Positions 62,275-64,000 of a stretch of DNA of 64,000 bases are shown here, one piece after another; within the stretch, counting starts at the first letter, position 1, and each line of letters opens with the position of its first letter. The DNA is from Sandaracinaceae bacterium (GTDB lineage Bacteria; Myxococcota_A; Polyangia; Polyangiales; Sandaracinaceae), in NCBI GenBank assembly GCA_040218145.1, contig JAVJQK010000035.1, positions 124,001-188,000 on the forward strand, given 5' to 3'. The notes below the pieces were generated by a model. That model searched no databases and was not told where the DNA came from. It worked only from the letters and a program-made list of their open reading frames with translations. The position numbers were made by a program, and so were the translations under genes.

Positions 62275-62892
62275 ATGGGTGACGACGGCGGCAAGGGCAA
62301 GGACCGCGAGAAGCGGAACACCTTCCGCGGCTACGGGCCGCCCAAGCCGCAGCCGCCCGAGGAGCTCGAGCCGGAGCAGGCTCGGTTCGAAGAGGAGAAA
62401 GGCGCGCCGGTGGTGTCGACCCCCAAGCCCGAGCGGCAGATCGGTCGGCGCGGCCAGCCGGCCGTGGACATCGATCTGATCCACGAGCGCCGCACCGCGC
62501 CGCTGCCCGACCACGAGTGGACCTTCGTCGAGATCTGGACGCGCAACACGATCTACGCGCTCGACTCGCGCCTCGTCTGCATCGCGGTGGTCGACCAGGC
62601 CACGCGGCGCACCCACTCCGATCACGCCCTGGTCGGCGCGCGCCTGGTGGGCGGACAGCGACGGGACGGCGAGGCGATGGAGCTGAGCCACCCCTTCCCG
62701 CGCCCCGGCTCGGAGGCGGTCTTCGAGCAGAGCAAGGGCCGCCAGGTCCGCTTCAGCCAGACCTCCACCGTGACCCGCGTCGTGCTGCGGCTGCGCGTCT
62801 TGACGGTCGCGAGCGACAACATCCTCCCGACGTGGGAGGAGATCACGGGCCGCCACGAGGTGGCGAAGCTCATCTCGCCGACCGACGACTGA
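62275..62892 (+). CDS. hypothetical protein
   Basis: The protein has 205 residues from ATG 62275, divergent from the FHA transporter gene with ~100 bp between. The first ~80 residues are charged and Pro-rich, apparently disordered (KDREKRNTFRGYGPPKPQPP). The rest (~85-205) is a beta-rich domain starting EWTFVEIWTRNTIYALDSRL, followed by VCIAVVDQATRRT and VLRLRVLTVASDN. No signal or membrane helix. I do not recognise the family; the regular codon pattern supports a real gene. Confidence 0.72.
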   Translation: MGDDGGKGKDREKRNTFRGYGPPKPQPPEELEPEQARFEEEKGAPVVSTPKPERQIGRRGQPAVDIDLIHERRTAPLPDHEWTFVEIWTRNTIYALDSRLVCIAVVDQATRRTHSDHALVGARLVGGQRRDGEAMELSHPFPRPGSEAVFEQSKGRQVRFSQTSTVTRVVLRLRVLTVASDNILPTWEEITGRHEVAKLISPTDD

Positions 62893-62933
62893 CACCCGTC
62901 TGACATCACCGCCGGGCGCGGTAGGCTGCGCGC

Positions 62934-63557
62934 GTGCCGTGGCTGCTGATGACCGCGCTCGTCTGCGGGCTCCTCTACGCTCACCACCGCGAGCGCCGCG
63001 CGTGGGTGTGGGTGCTCAAGCCCGCGGCCGCCCTCACCTTCCTCGGCGCCGCGCTCTTCTGGGGCGCCCTCTCGAGCGACTACGGGCGGGTGATCTTCGC
63101 GGGGCTCGTGCTCGCGGCCGGCGGCGACGTCCTGCTCATCCCGCGCGAGCGGCGGCTCGTCTTCCTCGCCGGGATCTTCTCGTTCCTGCTCGGGCACGTC
63201 GGCTACGCCATCGCGTTCGGGGTGCGCGGCGTCGACGCGCTCTGGGCTGGCGCCGCCTTCGCGGGGCTCGCGCTCCCGGCCGCGGCCGCCCTGCACTGGC
63301 TCTGGCCTCACGTGTCCCCGAAGATGAAGGGCCCCGTGGTGCTCTACGTGCTCGTGATCACGGTGATGGTCGCGCTCGCCGTGGGGGCGGTGCGAGAGGC
63401 CTTCGACTGGCGCATCCTCGCGGGCGCCGTCGGCTTCTACCTCTCGGACCTCGCGGTGGCGCGCGACCGTTTCGTGAAGCGCGCGATGCTCAACCGACTC
63501 TGGGGCACGCCCCTCTACTTCTTCTCGCAGCTCCTCCTCGCATGGTCTGCGACATGA
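62934..63557 (+). CDS. YhhN family membrane protein (lysoplasmalogenase-like)
   Basis: The protein has 207 residues from GTG 62934, with about eight membrane helices. YhhN features: LVLAAGGDVLLIPRERRLVF, GIFSFLLGHVGYAIAF, and LSDLAVARDRFVKRAMLNRL with TPLYFFSQLLLAWS at the C-terminus. Characterised relatives (TMEM86) hydrolyse lysoplasmalogens; plasmalogen-type ether lipids are known in myxobacteria, so the activity is plausible here. Alternative starts near 62949 cannot be excluded. Confidence 0.9.
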   Translation: MPWLLMTALVCGLLYAHHRERRAWVWVLKPAAALTFLGAALFWGALSSDYGRVIFAGLVLAAGGDVLLIPRERRLVFLAGIFSFLLGHVGYAIAFGVRGVDALWAGAAFAGLALPAAAALHWLWPHVSPKMKGPVVLYVLVITVMVALAVGAVREAFDWRILAGAVGFYLSDLAVARDRFVKRAMLNRLWGTPLYFFSQLLLAWSAT

Positions 63558-63586
63558 GGTCTGTGACATGAGGTCCGTCGCATGAC
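63551..63586 (+). repeat. 14-bp tandem repeat across a gene junction
   Basis: GACATGAGGTCTGT (63551-63564) and GACATGAGGTCCGT (63565-63578) are followed by a partial copy, CGCATGAC. The array carries the YhhN stop codon and the GAGG ribosome-binding site and ATG of the HD gene. Confidence 0.6.
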
Positions 63587-64000
63587 TGACGACGCCCGCG
63601 CTCGCGCCCTCGAGGCCATCGACCAGGACCCCGTGCTCCGCGCGCTGCTCGAGCGCGTGCGCCCACTGCTCGCGGACGACGACCCGGGGCACGACCTCGA
63701 GCACTGCCTGCGGGTGGCGGGCTGGACGCTCCGCTGCGGCGCCGACCCGCGGGAGGGCGTCGCCGCCGCGCTCCTGCACGACGTGGTCAACCTCCCGAAG
63801 AACGATCCGCGCCGCAAGGAGGCCTCCGCGCTCAGCGCGACCAAGGCCCGCGAGCTCCTCGGGGCCCTCGATCTCGCGGCCGACGCCATCGAGCGCATCG
63901 CCGACGCGGTGGAGGACCACTCCTACAGCCGCGGCGCGACCCCACGCAGCCCCCTCGGCGAGGCGCTCCAGGACGCCGACCGGCTCGAGGCGGTGGGCGC
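63582..64000 (+). CDS. HD-domain phosphohydrolase, cut by the window end
   Basis: Starts at ATG 63582 behind an AGG in the 14-bp repeat; at least 139 residues, continuing past the window. The HD-superfamily pattern is clear: HDLEHCLRVA (first His), AALLHDVV (HD pair), VEDHSYSRG, and LQDADRLEAVG (last Asp). This resembles YedJ/UPF-type small HD hydrolases acting on nucleotides; the substrate is unknown. Confidence 0.88.
   Translation, partial: MTDDARARALEAIDQDPVLRALLERVRPLLADDDPGHDLEHCLRVAGWTLRCGADPREGVAAALLHDVVNLPKNDPRRKEASALSATKARELLGALDLAADAIERIADAVEDHSYSRGATPRSPLGEALQDADRLEAVG

Noticed and set aside
59574-62282. A 902-residue plus-strand frame opposite the FHA-ABCG gene
   Set aside because: It is the shadow of a clear ABC transporter with three FHA domains.
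1-64000. tRNA, rRNA, prophage or insertion sequence
   Set aside because: No transposase, integrase or phage structural gene and no recognisable RNA gene was seen. Short RNAs cannot be ruled out without covariance models.

Overview
The window is very GC-rich, gene-dense DNA that looks chromosomal and comes from a myxobacterium-like deltaproteobacterium (phylum Myxococcota; Sandaracinus/Polyangia-like is my guess). The evidence is the gene content: giant TPR proteins, FHA and AgmX/PglI-type TonB domains, a Ser/Thr kinase, MopE-, RCC1- and FG-GAP-type surface lipoproteins, and a LexA whose upstream region carries a close match to the Myxococcus LexA box. I see no rRNA, tRNA, insertion sequence, phage gene or CRISPR array.

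Region 1 (1-21,000, minus strand) is the centrepiece. It is a run of seven genes whose order and domain content match the periplasmic/inner-membrane half of the Glt gliding-motility machinery (or its paralogue, the Nfs spore-coat machinery): GltC-like TPR protein, GltD/AgmU-like TPR protein, GltE/AglT-like TPR lipoprotein, a small secreted GltF-like protein, GltG/PglI-like FHA-TM-TonB protein, a TPR lipoprotein, and a 3,373-residue GltI/AgmK-like TPR giant. A promoter candidate lies ahead of gltC, and a second lies inside the run ahead of the gltF-like gene.

Region 2 (21,200-34,000) holds a lipoprotein, a YraN-family protein, a HAMP membrane protein, two HEAT-repeat proteins, a carboxypeptidase-regulatory-like membrane protein, FtsY, a pair of outer-membrane beta-barrels that could be the GltB/GltA half of the same machine, a large periplasmic-sensor HAMP protein without a known output domain, and a transmembrane Ser/Thr kinase. 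The FHA domains of the motility-type protein and of a later ABC transporter make a phosphorylation link to this kinase plausible but unproven.

Region 3 (34,000-51,000) is surface and carbohydrate biology: MopE-like, RCC1 and FG-GAP lipoproteins, a Wzm/Wzt-type ABC exporter divergent from a family 2 glycosyltransferase, a GH13 enzyme, OtsA/OtsB for trehalose synthesis, CrcB, an SDR dehydrogenase, DUF4291, and a GH35 beta-galactosidase-like enzyme translationally coupled to an unrecognised protein. It ends in a cluster of four strong hairpins between convergent genes.

Region 4 (51,000-64,000) has DUF5063, a three-gene operon around an OPT-family transporter, LexA, a VIT/VWA protein, a small secreted protein, a zinc-ribbon/triple-FHA/ABCG transporter, a hypothetical protein, a YhhN protein and a truncated HD-domain gene. 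The VIT/VWA protein carries an almost identical copy of a 20-residue motif that makes up much of the tiny GltF-like protein 44 kb away. This ties the two loci together and is the most interesting single observation here.
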